A DNA stretch of 64,000 nt from Microbacterium gorillae (lineage in GTDB: Bacteria > Actinomycetota > Actinomycetes > Actinomycetales > Microbacteriaceae), in contig NZ_LN648872.1 of the NCBI RefSeq assembly GCF_000826185.2, positions 1 through 64,000 on the forward strand, given 5' to 3'. A model generated the notes under the pieces. That model did not search any database. It worked only from the letters and a program-made list of their open reading frames with translations, and was not told the origin of the DNA. Shown here one piece after another: positions 19,156 to 29,500 of this stretch. How positions within the stretch are numbered: position 1 is the first letter of the stretch; each line of letters starts with the position of its first letter. A program made the translations under genes and the position numbers.

Positions 19156-20504
19156 GCCGCGGCTTCCTCCGCGTCATCGTCGGGCGCGAGCATGTGCTGC
19201 CACAGCTCCGGGAACTGCGGCAGGGTCTTGGCTGTGGTCCCGATGTCATCGACCACGACGCCGGGAACGCGCAGGCCGATCAGGGCACCGGTGGTGGCCA
19301 TTCGGTGGTCCTGGTACGACTTCCACGTCGCACCGTGCATCGCGGCCGGGATGACGCGGATGCCGTCGGGCAGTTCCTCCGCCCCGCATCCGACGGCCCG
19401 GAGCTCGTTGACCAGGGCGGCGATGCGATCCGTCTCGTGCAGGCGGATGTGGCCGATGCCCCGGAACACGCTCGGGCCGTCCGCGAAAGCGGCGAGTCCC
19501 ACCAGGGTCGGTGCCAGCTCTCCGGCCGCGGACAGGTCCAGATCGACGGCCTTGACTGATCCGGTACCGGTCACCGTGAGGGCCCCGCCGCGGCGGCTGG
19601 CGCGCGCGCCGAAGTGCGGCAGGAGGTCCATCAGCATCCAACCGGGCTGCGTGGAGTGCGCGGGCCAGCCCGGGATCGTCACCGAGCCGCCGACGACCAG
19701 GGCGGCGGCCAGGAACGGCGCCGCGTTGGACAGGTCCGGCTCGATCATGATCTCTTTGCCGCGGATGGTGCCCGCCGGCACGACCCACTCGCCCGCCGCG
19801 ACCCGCTCGACCTGCACGCCACGGTGGCGGAGAACGTCGATGGTCATCTCGATGTGCGGGATCGACGGCAACCGGTCGCCGTTGTGGGTCAGCTGCAGAC
19901 CGACGTCGAAGCGTGCGGCGACCAGCAGCAGCCCGGAGATGAACTGGCTGGATCGCGACGCATCGATCGTCACCTGTCCGCCTCGGATGTGACCGTGGCC
20001 GATGACCGTGAACGGCAGCGCCCAGTGTCCGCCGTCATCGATGTCGACGCCGACATCACGCAGGGCGCTGATCATCTCGCCCATCGGGCGGTGCAACGCG
20101 GACTCATGCGCGGTGATGACCGTCTCACCCTTGGTGAAACCGGTCAGCGGCGTGAGGAAGCGCATCACCGTGCCGGCCTGGCCGCAGTCGATCGTGCAGC
20201 CGCCGGACAGGGTGCGGGGCGGGACGATCTCGAGGTCGGGGCCGAACGGACCGGATCCCTCGACCTCGGTGATCTCGACTCCGAGGGCACGCAGTCCTTC
20301 GATCATGCGCGCGGAGTCGTCGGAGTGCAGGGGTGCCCGCAGGCGGCTGGGCCCGTCAGCGACGGCGGACAGGACCAATTCACGGTTGGTCAGGGACTTC
20401 GAGCCCGGGATCGTCAGACTGGCGCGCAGTGGTGCGGCGGCCGTCGGCGCCCGGAAGGCGGTGCCGACTGCGGTCGATGGGGCGGATGCTGCATTCGTGG
20501 TCAT
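19152..20504 (-). CDS. aroA: 3-phosphoshikimate 1-carboxyvinyltransferase (EPSP synthase)
   Basis: 450 residues of the two-domain EPSP synthase fold; sixth step of the shikimate pathway (shikimate-3-phosphate + PEP). Diagnostic segments: GSKSLTNRELVLSAVADG near the N-terminus, CGQAGTVMRFLTP, and the C-terminal RLHETDRIAAL and DHRMATTGALIGL. The N-terminal GSKSLTN and QAGTVMRF are class I-like. A -10-like TAGGGT ends 8 bases before the ATG. Coupled to rsgA; divergent from sigR. Confidence 0.97.
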   Translation of the reverse strand: MTTNAASAPSTAVGTAFRAPTAAAPLRASLTIPGSKSLTNRELVLSAVADGPSRLRAPLHSDDSARMIEGLRALGVEITEVEGSGPFGPDLEIVPPRTLSGGCTIDCGQAGTVMRFLTPLTGFTKGETVITAHESALHRPMGEMISALRDVGVDIDDGGHWALPFTVIGHGHIRGGQVTIDASRSSQFISGLLLVAARFDVGLQLTHNGDRLPSIPHIEMTIDVLRHRGVQVERVAAGEWVVPAGTIRGKEIMIEPDLSNAAPFLAAALVVGGSVTIPGWPAHSTQPGWMLMDLLPHFGARASRRGGALTVTGTGSVKAVDLDLSAAGELAPTLVGLAAFADGPSVFRGIGHIRLHETDRIAALVNELRAVGCGAEELPDGIRVIPAAMHGATWKSYQDHRMATTGALIGLRVPGVVVDDIGTTAKTLPQFPELWQHMLAPDDDAEEAAA

Positions 20505-20512
20505 CCCTCACC

Positions 20513-20518
20513 ACCCTA
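20513..20518 (-). promoter_or_regulatory. -10 box TAGGGT upstream of aroA
   Basis: On the minus strand, 8 bases before the ATG at 20504, with GTGAGGG between that could also serve as a ribosome site. Confidence 0.45.
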
Positions 20519-20557
20519 GTGGCGGGTGGGCTTCACGGCCCAGAAATATATCGCCAC

Positions 20558-20584
20558 GGGAATAGCGTCGGCCGCTCGTGAGTT
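20558..20584 (+). promoter_or_regulatory. SigR/SigH-type promoter GGGAAT-N18-GTT
   Basis: GGGAAT at 20558-20563 and GTT at 20582-20584 are separated by exactly 18 bases, the consensus recognised by SigR of Streptomyces and SigH of mycobacteria. It lies directly upstream of the SigR-like gene, which predicts positive autoregulation under thiol oxidation or heat. Confidence 0.85.
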
Positions 20585-20616
20585 GGTTTCCGGTGATGGA
20601 GAACGAGGGGAGCGGG

Positions 20617-21282
20617 ATGATCGCGACGCTGGAACGTCCCCGTATGGTGGACGACGCCGCGGGCCTAGACTGGCCCGCGATGGATGATCGAGAGCAGACC
20701 GCCACGGAGGACCCGCGCACCCAGTTCGAGGAGCAGGCCCTGCCGTTCATGGACCAGTTGTACGGTGCCGCGATGCGCATGACGCGCAATCCCGCAGACG
20801 CCGCCGACCTGGTCCAGGAGACGTTCGTCAAGGCCTACGCGGCCTGGGCCTCGTTCACGCAGGGGACGAATCTCAAGGCGTGGTTGTACCGCATCCTCAC
20901 GAACACCTACATCAACACGTACCGCAAGAAGCAGCGCGAGCCGTACCAGGGCACCATCGATGACCTCGAGGACTGGCAGCTCGGCGGGGCGGAGTCCACG
21001 ACGGCGACGAGTTCGCGGTCGGCCGAGGCTGAGGCCATCGACCGGATGCCGGCATCGGCCGTCAAGGACGCGCTGCAGTCCATTCCCGAGGATTTCCGGT
21101 TGGCGGTGTACCTCGCTGATGTCGAGGGCTTCGCGTACCAGGAGATCGCCGACATCATGAAGACGCCGATCGGCACCGTCATGAGCCGCCTGCACCGTGG
21201 CAGGAAGATGCTCCGTGACCTGCTGGCGGACTATGCGGCAGAGCGTGGGATCCACGCCGCCGCCACGAGGAGTGAGAAATGA
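20617..21282 (+). CDS. sigR: Group 4 (ECF) sigma factor, SigR/SigH type
   Basis: 221 residues from ATG 20617, chosen because GAGGGGAG precedes it and because a GTG at 20578 lies inside the promoter; 20596 is possible. Region 2 includes [20 protein letters not shown] and [20 protein letters not shown]; region 4 has [20 protein letters not shown] and [12 protein letters not shown]. The [18 protein letters not shown] core is typical of SigR/SigH, regulators of disulfide and heat stress. It overlaps the anti-sigma gene by 4 bases. Confidence 0.95.
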   Translation: MIATLERPRMVDDAAGLDWPAMDDREQTATEDPRTQFEEQALPFMDQLYGAAMRMTRNPADAADLVQETFVKAYAAWASFTQGTNLKAWLYRILTNTYINTYRKKQREPYQGTIDDLEDWQLGGAESTTATSSRSAEAEAIDRMPASAVKDALQSIPEDFRLAVYLADVEGFAYQEIADIMKTPIGTVMSRLHRGRKMLRDLLADYAAERGIHAAATRSEK

Positions 21283-21527
21283 CCGACTGCGGATGCGAGC
21301 AAGCTCGCCGCGATCTCGAGGAGTACCTGCGCGATGAGGTCTGCCGGACCCAGGCGTCGGACATCCGACAGCATCTCGAGACGTGCGAGAGCTGCCGTGA
21401 TGAGGCGCTCGTGAACCGCACGCTCACCGACGTTCTCGCTCGTGCGTGCGCGGAGACCGCGCCGGAGCAGCTGAAGCTCATGGTCATCGCCCGTCTGCGT
21501 GCCGCGCAGGCATCGCACTCCGCCTGA
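21279..21527 (+). CDS. rsrA: Zinc anti-sigma factor RsrA/RshA (mycothiol system)
   Basis: 82 residues with the ZAS motif H32-x3-C36-x2-C39 (HLETCESC) plus N-terminal Cys at 4 and 6. RsrA binds SigR with zinc when reduced and lets it go when its cysteines form a disulfide. Coupling by ATGA overlap with the sigma gene matches the usual sigR-rsrA arrangement. Confidence 0.95.
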   Translation: MTDCGCEQARRDLEEYLRDEVCRTQASDIRQHLETCESCRDEALVNRTLTDVLARACAETAPEQLKLMVIARLRAAQASHSA

Positions 21528-21595
21528 CACCCCCCTTCGTGCGGGCAGTGCTGTGGAATCACTGTGATCCGTCGATGAAACCACCCCGCTGATCG

Positions 21596-21615
21596 CGCCC
21601 CCGGCACCCGGGGCG
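21596..21615 (+). terminator. Weak hairpin after sigR-rsrA
   Basis: Six-base stem CGCCCC/GGGGCG with an 8-base loop, 69 bases after the rsrA stop and 13 before the next start. No T run. Confidence 0.35.
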
Positions 21616-21628
21616 GGATGATCACGGC

Positions 21629-24121
21629 GTGAGTAGTTCGGGGGCGGTCGCGACCGGTTCGATCGGTGGCGTGACCAGAGCACGATGGCGCATGCGCGAC
21701 GCCGTGCGCGTGCTGCGCGGCGCGCCCGTCGCCGCAGGGTTCTCGATGGTCGTCATCGTCGCGACGATTGCCGGACGTCAGGCTCACGCGGTCCTTTCAG
21801 CGGGCGCCGAACCGACCCTGGCCGGACGGCAGTGGTGGACACCCCTGACCGCGATCCTGGTCGCCGCGGACTACCGTGCGCTGCTGCTCACCGTGGTCCT
21901 GGGGGTGACGCTGCTGGCGTTCGCCGAGCTGCGGCTCGGGTCCCGCCGCACCGTCATCGCGCTGCTGGGCGGCGGTGTGCTCAGCGTCGCGCTCGGCGTG
22001 ATGGTGCAGGCCGGCGTGGCACGCTGGCCGGGCCTTGAGGTCCTCGGCGACGACAGCGTCCTGGATCCGACGATCGCGGTCGTGGCCGCGGTCGTGGCCG
22101 CCTCGGGCGTGGCTTCCGCGCTGTGGCGGCGACGTCTGCGTCTGGTGATCTTCGCGGTCGTGCTGGTGCTCGCGCTCTACGCCGGTGACACGGCATCCTG
22201 GTTCCGCCTCGGTGCGTTCGTGGTCGGGCTCGTGCTCGGCGAACTGTGGGCGGGGGAGCGCAAAGACCGTGTGTGGTGGCGCAACAGCCTCCAGGAGCGG
22301 CGGGTGCTGATCGCTTCGGTGGTGGCGATCGTCGGCTTGGGGCCCCTCGCCGCCCTGGTCTCCGGTGGCGGGCGGGGCCCGCTGGCGCTGGTCACGGCAT
22401 CGTTCTCCGAGATCGACCAGCGCCTGACGAACCGATGCGCTGTGCACTGGACGGACGTCTGCGATTACCAGGCGGTCGCCACCATCACCCGTGGCGCCGG
22501 TCTCGCCCTGCTCGCCATCGTCCCGCTGGTGCTGCTGGTGGTCGCCGCGGTCGGGCTGCGGATCGGTCGCCGATCGGCCTGGCTCCTGGCCGTCATCGTG
22601 AACGTCCTGCTGCTGGTCGCATCGATCGTCACGGCCATCACCGGGGAAGTGGCGATCCCGGGGAAGGGGATCCCGTTCATCGCCGAGACCGTGATGTGGT
22701 CGATCAGCGCTGTGGGACTGCCGGCCGTCCTGCTGGTCGTGCTCCTGGTCAGCCGCCGGGCCTTCCGCGTTCGGGCCACCGGATCCGCGTCGCGACGGGT
22801 CGCGATCGTCATCGTCGGCGCCCTCGCGGTGGGGCTGACCGTGTTCCTGGTCGGGGCCACGCTCACGACGTCATCCTGGTCCCAGCCCCCGACGCTGCTT
22901 CAACTCGTCGATGAGGCCCTTCGTCGCTTCATACCACCGGGTCTGTTCCCGTGGCACACCATCGATCCTTACCCGCGGCGGGGTCCGGGACTGTTCCTCT
23001 GGCAGTGGGTCGGAGTGGCGTTCTGGGTCGTCGTCGTCGTGATGCTGCTGTGGCTCTACCCTCGCGTGCACATCGATGGTGCCGCCTCGGAGGACCGCTA
23101 TCGTGCCGTGCTGCGTTCGGGCGACGCCGGCACCCTCGGGTGGCTCGGCACCTGGAGCGGGGTACGACACTGGTTCACGCCGGACGGGGAGGCGGCGGTC
23201 GCTTACCGGATCGAAGAGGACGTCGCGATCGCCGTGTCCGATCCGGCGTGCGCCGCGGAGCGTCGCGGTGAGGTCGTCCGCGGCTTCGCGTCCTTCGCCG
23301 TCGCGCACGGGTGGACGCCGGTGTTCTACAGTGCCCACGATGAGACCGTCGCGGCGCTGGCCGAGATGGGGTGGCAGGCGATGACGGTGGCGGAGGAGAC
23401 CGTGATCCGCCCGCAGTCCTGGACGATGGCGGGCAAGGCCGGGGAGAAGGTGCGCCACCCGGTGACGCGCATGCAGCGGGAGGGCGTGACAGCGCTGTGG
23501 ACATCGTGGGCGGAGCTGCCGCCCGCGCTGGCGGGGCAGATCGTGGAGATCAGCGAGCAGTGGGTGGCGGAGAAGTCGCTGCCGGAGATGGGATTCACAC
23601 TCGGCTCGGTGCCCGAGATGCAGGACCCGGAGGTCCGGCTGCTGCTGGCGATCGACGCCGCCGGTGAGGTGATCGGGATCACCAGCTGGCTGCCGTCCTG
23701 GCGGGCCGGAGAGCCGATCGGATGGACCCTGGACGTGATGCGTCGCGCACCGGAGGCACCGAACGGCGTCATGGAGTTCCTCATCGCTTCCGCCGCGATG
23801 CGGATGAAGGACGATGGCGTCGAGGTGCTGAGCCTGTCCGGTGCGCCGCTCACCCTGGGCCCGGACGAGGCGGCGCGCTCGCCCCTCATCGGCAGCGTGC
23901 TGTCCCGGCTCGCGGACGCGCTGGAGCCGCTGTACGGATTCGGCTCCCTGTTCCGGTTCAAGCGGAAGTTCCGGCCGGAGTACCGGCGGCTGTCGCTGGC
24001 CTACGCCGACCCACTGGATCTGCCCCGGGTCGGCCTCGCGCTCACCCGCGCCTACCTGCCCGCGGGAGCGGGGGAGCACGTGCTTGCCCTCGCCCGCCGC
24101 GCCCTCGAACGGAGACGGTGA
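21629..24121 (+). CDS. MprF-like bifunctional lipid flippase/aminoacyl-PG synthase (DUF2156)
   Basis: 830 residues. The first 500 or so contain about a dozen hydrophobic helices in two groups, with a rhomboid-like start. From about 540 a soluble GNAT-type DUF2156 domain follows: MGFTLGSVPEMQDPEV, then VIGITSWLPSWR, SLSGAPLTL and YGFGSLFRFKRKFRPEYR, which is the C-terminal signature of aminoacyl-phosphatidylglycerol synthases. Such enzymes transfer Ala or Lys from tRNA to phosphatidylglycerol and change the surface charge. GTG start. A hydrolase gene follows after one base, as for alanyl-PG synthase/hydrolase pairs described in corynebacteria and pseudomonads. Amino acid used is unknown. Confidence 0.88.
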   Translation: MSSSGAVATGSIGGVTRARWRMRDAVRVLRGAPVAAGFSMVVIVATIAGRQAHAVLSAGAEPTLAGRQWWTPLTAILVAADYRALLLTVVLGVTLLAFAELRLGSRRTVIALLGGGVLSVALGVMVQAGVARWPGLEVLGDDSVLDPTIAVVAAVVAASGVASALWRRRLRLVIFAVVLVLALYAGDTASWFRLGAFVVGLVLGELWAGERKDRVWWRNSLQERRVLIASVVAIVGLGPLAALVSGGGRGPLALVTASFSEIDQRLTNRCAVHWTDVCDYQAVATITRGAGLALLAIVPLVLLVVAAVGLRIGRRSAWLLAVIVNVLLLVASIVTAITGEVAIPGKGIPFIAETVMWSISAVGLPAVLLVVLLVSRRAFRVRATGSASRRVAIVIVGALAVGLTVFLVGATLTTSSWSQPPTLLQLVDEALRRFIPPGLFPWHTIDPYPRRGPGLFLWQWVGVAFWVVVVVMLLWLYPRVHIDGAASEDRYRAVLRSGDAGTLGWLGTWSGVRHWFTPDGEAAVAYRIEEDVAIAVSDPACAAERRGEVVRGFASFAVAHGWTPVFYSAHDETVAALAEMGWQAMTVAEETVIRPQSWTMAGKAGEKVRHPVTRMQREGVTALWTSWAELPPALAGQIVEISEQWVAEKSLPEMGFTLGSVPEMQDPEVRLLLAIDAAGEVIGITSWLPSWRAGEPIGWTLDVMRRAPEAPNGVMEFLIASAAMRMKDDGVEVLSLSGAPLTLGPDEAARSPLIGSVLSRLADALEPLYGFGSLFRFKRKFRPEYRRLSLAYADPLDLPRVGLALTRAYLPAGAGEHVLALARRALERRR

Positions 24122-24122
24122 G

Positions 24123-25484
24123 ATGAACGCCCTGCTCAGCCTGGAACTGATCACCTCACCGGTGGTGCCGATCATCGTCCTCGTGACGCTCGTGCTGTTC
24201 TGCGCGGTCCTCGCACCCCGGCCGAGCCATCCGATGCGCCTCCTGATCGGCGCGCTCGTGGGGACGGTGATCGTCTCCGTCGTCGTTCTCCTCCTGCAAC
24301 GGGCGAACGTCTTCGAGGGGGAGCTGCCGGACGGGACGGTGCCGTGGGTCCTGCTCACCGGGGGGCTGCTCGGCGTGGCCGCGGTCGGATTGTTCACACG
24401 ACCGTGGTGGCGGCGAACCCTCGCCGGGCTTCTGGTCGTCTCTTCGGTTCTCTGCCTGGGTCTGGCGGTGAACGCGCTGTACGGCATCACCCACACGCCG
24501 GCGTCGATCCTGGGACTGGCCACGGCGCCGGTGGCCTCATTGCCGGCGGACAAATCCGGTCCGCGGACACTGCGCGACTGGCGGCCGCCGGCGGACATGC
24601 CGGCCGTCGGCACGGTCGGTACGCTCAGCGGGGCGCATGCCATCCCCACTTCACGGCCGTACACGGCGCGTCCCGCGTCCGTGTACCTGCCGCCCGCCGC
24701 TCTGGTCGCGGACGCTCCGAAGCTCCCGGTCATCGTGATGATGATGGGACAGCCGGGTTCGCCGGATCCCACCCTGATCGCGGCGGCGCTGAACGCCTAC
24801 GCCGAGCGGCACCAGGGGGTCGCACCGATCGCGGTCGTCGTGGATCAGCTCGCCGGCAGTTCGGCCCACAATCCGCTGTGCACCGACTCCACCAAATACG
24901 GCGCCGTCGCGACGTACGTGAACGAGGATGTGCCGCGCTGGATCCGCTCGCACCTGAACGTGTCGGACGACATCCGGGACTGGACCATCGCGGGATACTC
25001 CAACGGTGGTTCCTGCGCCATCGACTGGGCGGCGCAGCACCCGACGATCTGGGGCAACCTGCTGGACATCTCCGGAAACGAATACCCGGGCTCGGAGAAC
25101 CCCGCGAACGCCAGGGCGGTCTGGCACGACGACATGGCGGCCTACGAGGCGTCCTTGCCGGCGGCGCAGCTGAAGCTGCCCGAGCACCGGGGGGCGTATG
25201 CCGGGCACCTGGCGGTGTTCACCTACGGCGCCCTCGATCACCACTACGGCCCGGGCCAGAAGCGCAACGTCGTTCGAGCGGAGGACGCCGGCTTCACCGT
25301 GCTCTCCCGTTCCCTGCCCGGGCTCTCGCACGTGGGGAAGGTGGTCTCGGAGGGGCTGAGCGTGGCGATGAACGATCTGGGCGCCCACCTCGGGCTCGAT
25401 CGATTCGCCAAGGAGGCGTCCTCCGATGCCGAAACGCACGGCGCCGACCCCGCTCCCATGCTCGGGTCCAGTCCGTCATCCTGA
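24123..25484 (+). CDS. Membrane-anchored alpha/beta hydrolase (esterase D/antigen-85-like fold)
   Basis: 453 residues: four N-terminal membrane helices (about 10-125) and an outward hydrolase domain from about 170. Nucleophile elbow GYSNGG, the acidic segment FTYGALDHHYGPG and a late histidine in LPGLSHVGK complete the expected triad region. Starts 1 base after the MprF-like stop with GGAGACGGTGAG as ribosome site, so the two are one unit. The layout fits a periplasm-facing esterase that removes amino acids from lipid made by the upstream synthase; that is inference from context. Confidence 0.85.
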   Translation: MNALLSLELITSPVVPIIVLVTLVLFCAVLAPRPSHPMRLLIGALVGTVIVSVVVLLLQRANVFEGELPDGTVPWVLLTGGLLGVAAVGLFTRPWWRRTLAGLLVVSSVLCLGLAVNALYGITHTPASILGLATAPVASLPADKSGPRTLRDWRPPADMPAVGTVGTLSGAHAIPTSRPYTARPASVYLPPAALVADAPKLPVIVMMMGQPGSPDPTLIAAALNAYAERHQGVAPIAVVVDQLAGSSAHNPLCTDSTKYGAVATYVNEDVPRWIRSHLNVSDDIRDWTIAGYSNGGSCAIDWAAQHPTIWGNLLDISGNEYPGSENPANARAVWHDDMAAYEASLPAAQLKLPEHRGAYAGHLAVFTYGALDHHYGPGQKRNVVRAEDAGFTVLSRSLPGLSHVGKVVSEGLSVAMNDLGAHLGLDRFAKEASSDAETHGADPAPMLGSSPSS

Positions 25485-25525
25485 CGGCCCGGGCGACGCG
25501 TGCCGCCTGACGGGTACCGAGCCGA

Positions 25526-26428
25526 TCAGCGGGGCGGCGCGAAGATTCGCAGGGCGTCCGGGACGGCGCGGACGCTGATCGGAAGAACGCCCACCGGGTC
25601 GCCGTCGGCGTACGCGGTCACGTCCGCGGCCGTCAGTCGGGCCTCGCGGACGCGGCGGATGGTGACCTCCGGCTGGTCGGCGTGCTCCGCGCGGAAGACC
25701 GTGGCCAGCAGACGCAGCAGACGCAGGCGTCCGGCCGGGCGGACCAGGATGAGATCCAGCAGGCCATCGTGCGGGTCCGCAGCCGGAGCGATCGGGATGC
25801 CACCACCGTACGAGCGCGTGTTGGCCGCGCTGGCCATCAGCAGCGGCGCGGTGAGGCTGCCGGGTCGCCCCTCGGCGTCCGTCCACGTCACGGAGTACGC
25901 CACGCGCCGCAGCCGGACGTACTCGATGAAGATGGCGATCGTGTAGCGGGCGTGCCCCCGCGGCCAGCGCATCCGGTTCGCTCGGTCGTTCACGAGGGAG
26001 TCGAAGCCCGTGGCCAGGACGGTGGCGAACGGACGCTCGGCGCTGTCGCTCGTCCGGGCGACGCCGAAGTCGACGCTGCGCACCGACCCGGACAGGATCA
26101 GCTCGACGCTCGCGTCCGGGTCACTGACGGGCAGCCCGAACGTCGTCGCGAAGTCATTGCCCGTCCCGATCGCGATGACACCGAGGGTGACGTCCGTTCC
26201 GGTGAGCTCCTGCACGGCGAGTCCGACCGTGCCGTCCCCGCCCGCGACGATCACCGCCGTAAAGGTTCCGGGAGCCGCGCGCAGGGCAGCCCGGGTGGCC
26301 TGCACATCGACCGGGATGACGAGATCGCACGTCCATCCGGCGCGGGTCAGGCGGTCGCGGACACCCTCGCCGACGTCGGCGAACGCCCCGCCGCGGGCGG
26401 CGGGGTTCACCAGGACGAGGGCGCGCAC
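25526..26428 (-). CDS. Diacylglycerol/lipid kinase (DagK/YegS family)
   Basis: 300 residues. ATP-binding VAGGDGTVG near 62-70 and GTGNDFATTFG are diagnostic of the DAGK catalytic domain; the C-terminal half is the beta-rich lipid-binding part with DPHDGLLDLILVRP. Predicted to phosphorylate diacylglycerol or a related lipid in the cytoplasm. GTG start. It is convergent with the MprF-like/hydrolase pair, giving a small lipid-related neighbourhood. Confidence 0.88.
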   Translation of the reverse strand: MRALVLVNPAARGGAFADVGEGVRDRLTRAGWTCDLVIPVDVQATRAALRAAPGTFTAVIVAGGDGTVGLAVQELTGTDVTLGVIAIGTGNDFATTFGLPVSDPDASVELILSGSVRSVDFGVARTSDSAERPFATVLATGFDSLVNDRANRMRWPRGHARYTIAIFIEYVRLRRVAYSVTWTDAEGRPGSLTAPLLMASAANTRSYGGGIPIAPAADPHDGLLDLILVRPAGRLRLLRLLATVFRAEHADQPEVTIRRVREARLTAADVTAYADGDPVGVLPISVRAVPDALRIFAPPR

Positions 26429-26451
26429 GATATCGGAGCGGGTTCTGTCAC

Positions 26452-26494
26452 GAACGACGCCCGCCCACGTCGCTGACGAGGGCGGGCGTCGTTC
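26452..26494. terminator. Terminator after kgd
   Basis: A perfect 14-base stem (GAACGACGCCCGCC) with a 15-base loop lies 7 bases after the kgd stop on the minus strand, upstream of the lipid kinase start. Confidence 0.85.
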
Positions 26495-26501
26495 GAACGG
26501 G

Positions 26502-29500
26502 TCAGGACAGCGCGCGGGCGAGCAGGTCCGCCTGCTCGCGGGCGTGGACCTTCGACGACCCGGTGGAGGGAGCGGCGGCGGCGGGGCGGCAGACCACGGA
26601 GACCGTACGGCCCTTCAGCTGTGGCTGCACCTCGAGCGCGATGAACGGCCACGCACCCTGGTTCTCCGGCTCATCCTGCACCCACACCAGCTCGGCGTTC
26701 GGGTAGGTGTTCAGGATCTCGGTGAGCTCGTCGATCGGAGCCGGGTAGAACTGCTCCAGGCGCACCAGGGCGATCGCCGGGTTCGGCTTCTTGTCGAGCT
26801 CGCTGACGAGGTCCCAGTGGATCTTGCCGGCGTGCAGCAGGACCTTCGTGACCTGCGACTTGTCGATGCCGCGGTCATCGTCGAGCACCGGCTCGAAGCG
26901 ACCGGACGTGAACGCCTCGACGGGGCTGGCCGCTCCGCGCAGGCGCAGCATGGCCTTCGGGGTGAAGACGATGAGCGGACGGCGCGGCTTCGCGTACGCC
27001 TGACGGCGCAGCAGGTGGAAGTAGGACGCCGGGGTCGACGGCCGCGCCACGGTCATGTTGTCCTGGGCGCACAGCTGCAGGTAGCGCTCGATGCGCGCGG
27101 AGCTGTGGTCCGGTCCCTGACCCTCGTAGCCGTGGGGGAGCAGCAGGACGACGCTCGACTGCTGGCCCCACTTCTGCTCCGCCGAGGAGATGTATTCGTC
27201 CACGACGGACTGCGCGCCGTTGGCGAAGTCACCGAACTGCGCTTCCCAGAGCACGAGGGCCTCGGGAGCGGCCACGGAGTAGCCGTACTCGAACGCCATC
27301 GCCGCGTACTCGCTCAGGAGCGAGTCGTACACGAAGAACCGCGCCTGCGTCTCGGACAGGTTGCCCAGCGGCAGCCATTCCTGGCCGTTCGCCCGGTCGT
27401 GGAAGACGGCGTGCCGGGACGCGAACGTGCCACGACGGGCGTCCTGGCCGGCGAGGCGGACCGGTGTGCCCTCCAGAAGCAGCGATCCGAAGGCCAGCAG
27501 CTCGCCGAAGCCCCAGTCGATGGCGCCGCTGCGGCTCATCTCGGCGCGCTTGTTCAGCAGCTGCTCGAGCTTGGGGTGCACGGTGAACCCGGCGGGCTTG
27601 TTCGTGAACGCGTCACCGATCTGCTCGATCACGGCCGGGCTGACGCCGGTCGAGGACGGGGCGCCGGTCACCGCGGGGGCGGACTGCTCGTCGATCACCG
27701 GGATCGCTCCGGTCTGGGCCGCGTGCGTCTCCGCGAACGCGACCTCGAGCCGGTCCTGGAAGTCGTTCTTCGCCTGCTCGTACTCCTCCTGCGTGATGTC
27801 ACCACGACCCACGAGGGACTCCGTGTAGAGCTTGCGAACCGAGCGCTTCGCCTCGATGAGGTTGGTCATCAGCGGCTGCGTCATCGACGGGTCATCGCCC
27901 TCGTTGTGACCGCGGCGGCGGTAGGAGACCAGGTCGACCACGATGTCGCGGTGGAACTTCTGGCGGTACTCCAGGGCGAGCTGCGCCACGTGGACGACGG
28001 CCTCCGGGTCATCGCCGTTGACGTGGATGACCGGTGCCTGAATCGTCTTGGCGACGTCGGTGGCGTAGACGGAGCTGCGCGAGTCGCCGGGCACGGTGGT
28101 GAAGCCGACCTGGTTGTTGACCACGACGTGGATCGTGCCGCCCGTGCGCGTGGCGCGCAGCTGCGACATCTGCAGCGTCTCGACGACCACGCCCTGTCCG
28201 GCGAACGCGGCGTCACCGTGCACGAGGATCGGCAGCCAGGAGAACGAGCCGATCGGGTGACGGTCCTGCTTGGCGCGGACGATGCCCTCCAGGACCCCGT
28301 CCACGGTCTCCAGGTGCGACGGGTTCGCGGCGAGGTGCAGCTCGAGCTCGTGGCCGTCCTCACCGACGAAGACGCCCTGGTTGCCGAGGTGGTACTTCAC
28401 GTCTCCGGTGCCCAGCTTGTTGCCCGGCATGGTCGAGCCGTCGAACTCGCGGAAGACCTGACCGTAGGTCTTGCCGGCGATGTTGGTCAGCACGTTCAGG
28501 CGACCGCGGTGGGCCATACCGATCGCGGCACCGTCGAGGCTCGCGCGCGCGGCGCCCTGCAGCACCTCGTCCATCAGCGGGATGAGCGACTCGGAGCCCT
28601 CCAGCGAGAAGCGCTTCTGGCCGACGTACTTGGTCTGCAGGAAGGTCTCGAAGGCCTCCGCCTCGTTCAGCTTGCCGAGGATGCGCAGCTGCTCATCGTG
28701 ACCCGGCTTCTGGTACTTGACCTCGACCTTGTCCTGGAACCAGGTGCGCTGCTCCGGGTCCTGGATGTGCATGTACTCGACGCCGATGGTGCGGCAGTAC
28801 GAGTCGCGGAGGACGCCCAGGATGTCGCGCAGCTTCATGCTGCGCTTGCCGCCGAAGCCGCCGACGACGAACTCGCGGTCGAGGTCCCAGAACGTCAGGC
28901 CGTGCGACTCGATCTCCAGGTCCGGGTGTGAGCGCTGGACGTACTCGAGCGGGTCGATGTCCGCCATCAGGTGACCGCGGACGCGGTAGGAGTTGATCAA
29001 CTCCTGGACGCGGGACTGCTTGTCGACGCGCTCCGCGAGGTCGACCTTGATGTCGGCCGCCCAGTGGATCGGTGCGTACGGGATGCGCAGCGCGGCGAAG
29101 ATGCCCTCGTAGAAGTCGCGCTGACCGATCAGCAGTTCGTGGACCTTCTTCAGGTACTCGCCCGAACCCGCGCCCTGGATGACGCGGTGGTCGTAGGTCG
29201 AGGTGAGCGTGATCGTCTTGCCGATCGCGAGCTCCGTGAGGACGCGCTCGCTGGCGCCCTGGAACTCGGCCGGGTACTCCAGCGCGCCGGCGCCGATGAT
29301 GGATCCCTGGCCCTTGGACAGACGCGGCACGGAGTGCACCGTGCCGATGCCGCCCGGGTTGGTCAGCGAGATCGTGGTGCCCGCGTAGTCCGCGGCGGTC
29401 AGCTTGTTCACGCGGGCGCGCGAGACGAGGTCCTCGTACGCGGCGAGGAACTCGGTGAAGGTCAGCGTCTCGGCGCGCTTGATGGACGGGACCACCAGGG

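Noticed and set aside
20578..20616. GTG 20578 as the start of sigR
   Set aside because: It lies within the spacer of the SigR-type promoter, so it would not be in the mRNA from that promoter.
26010..28931. Plus-strand frame of 973 codons opposite kgd and the lipid kinase
   Set aside because: It crosses two real genes, has low-complexity Arg/Val/Leu composition and no family features.
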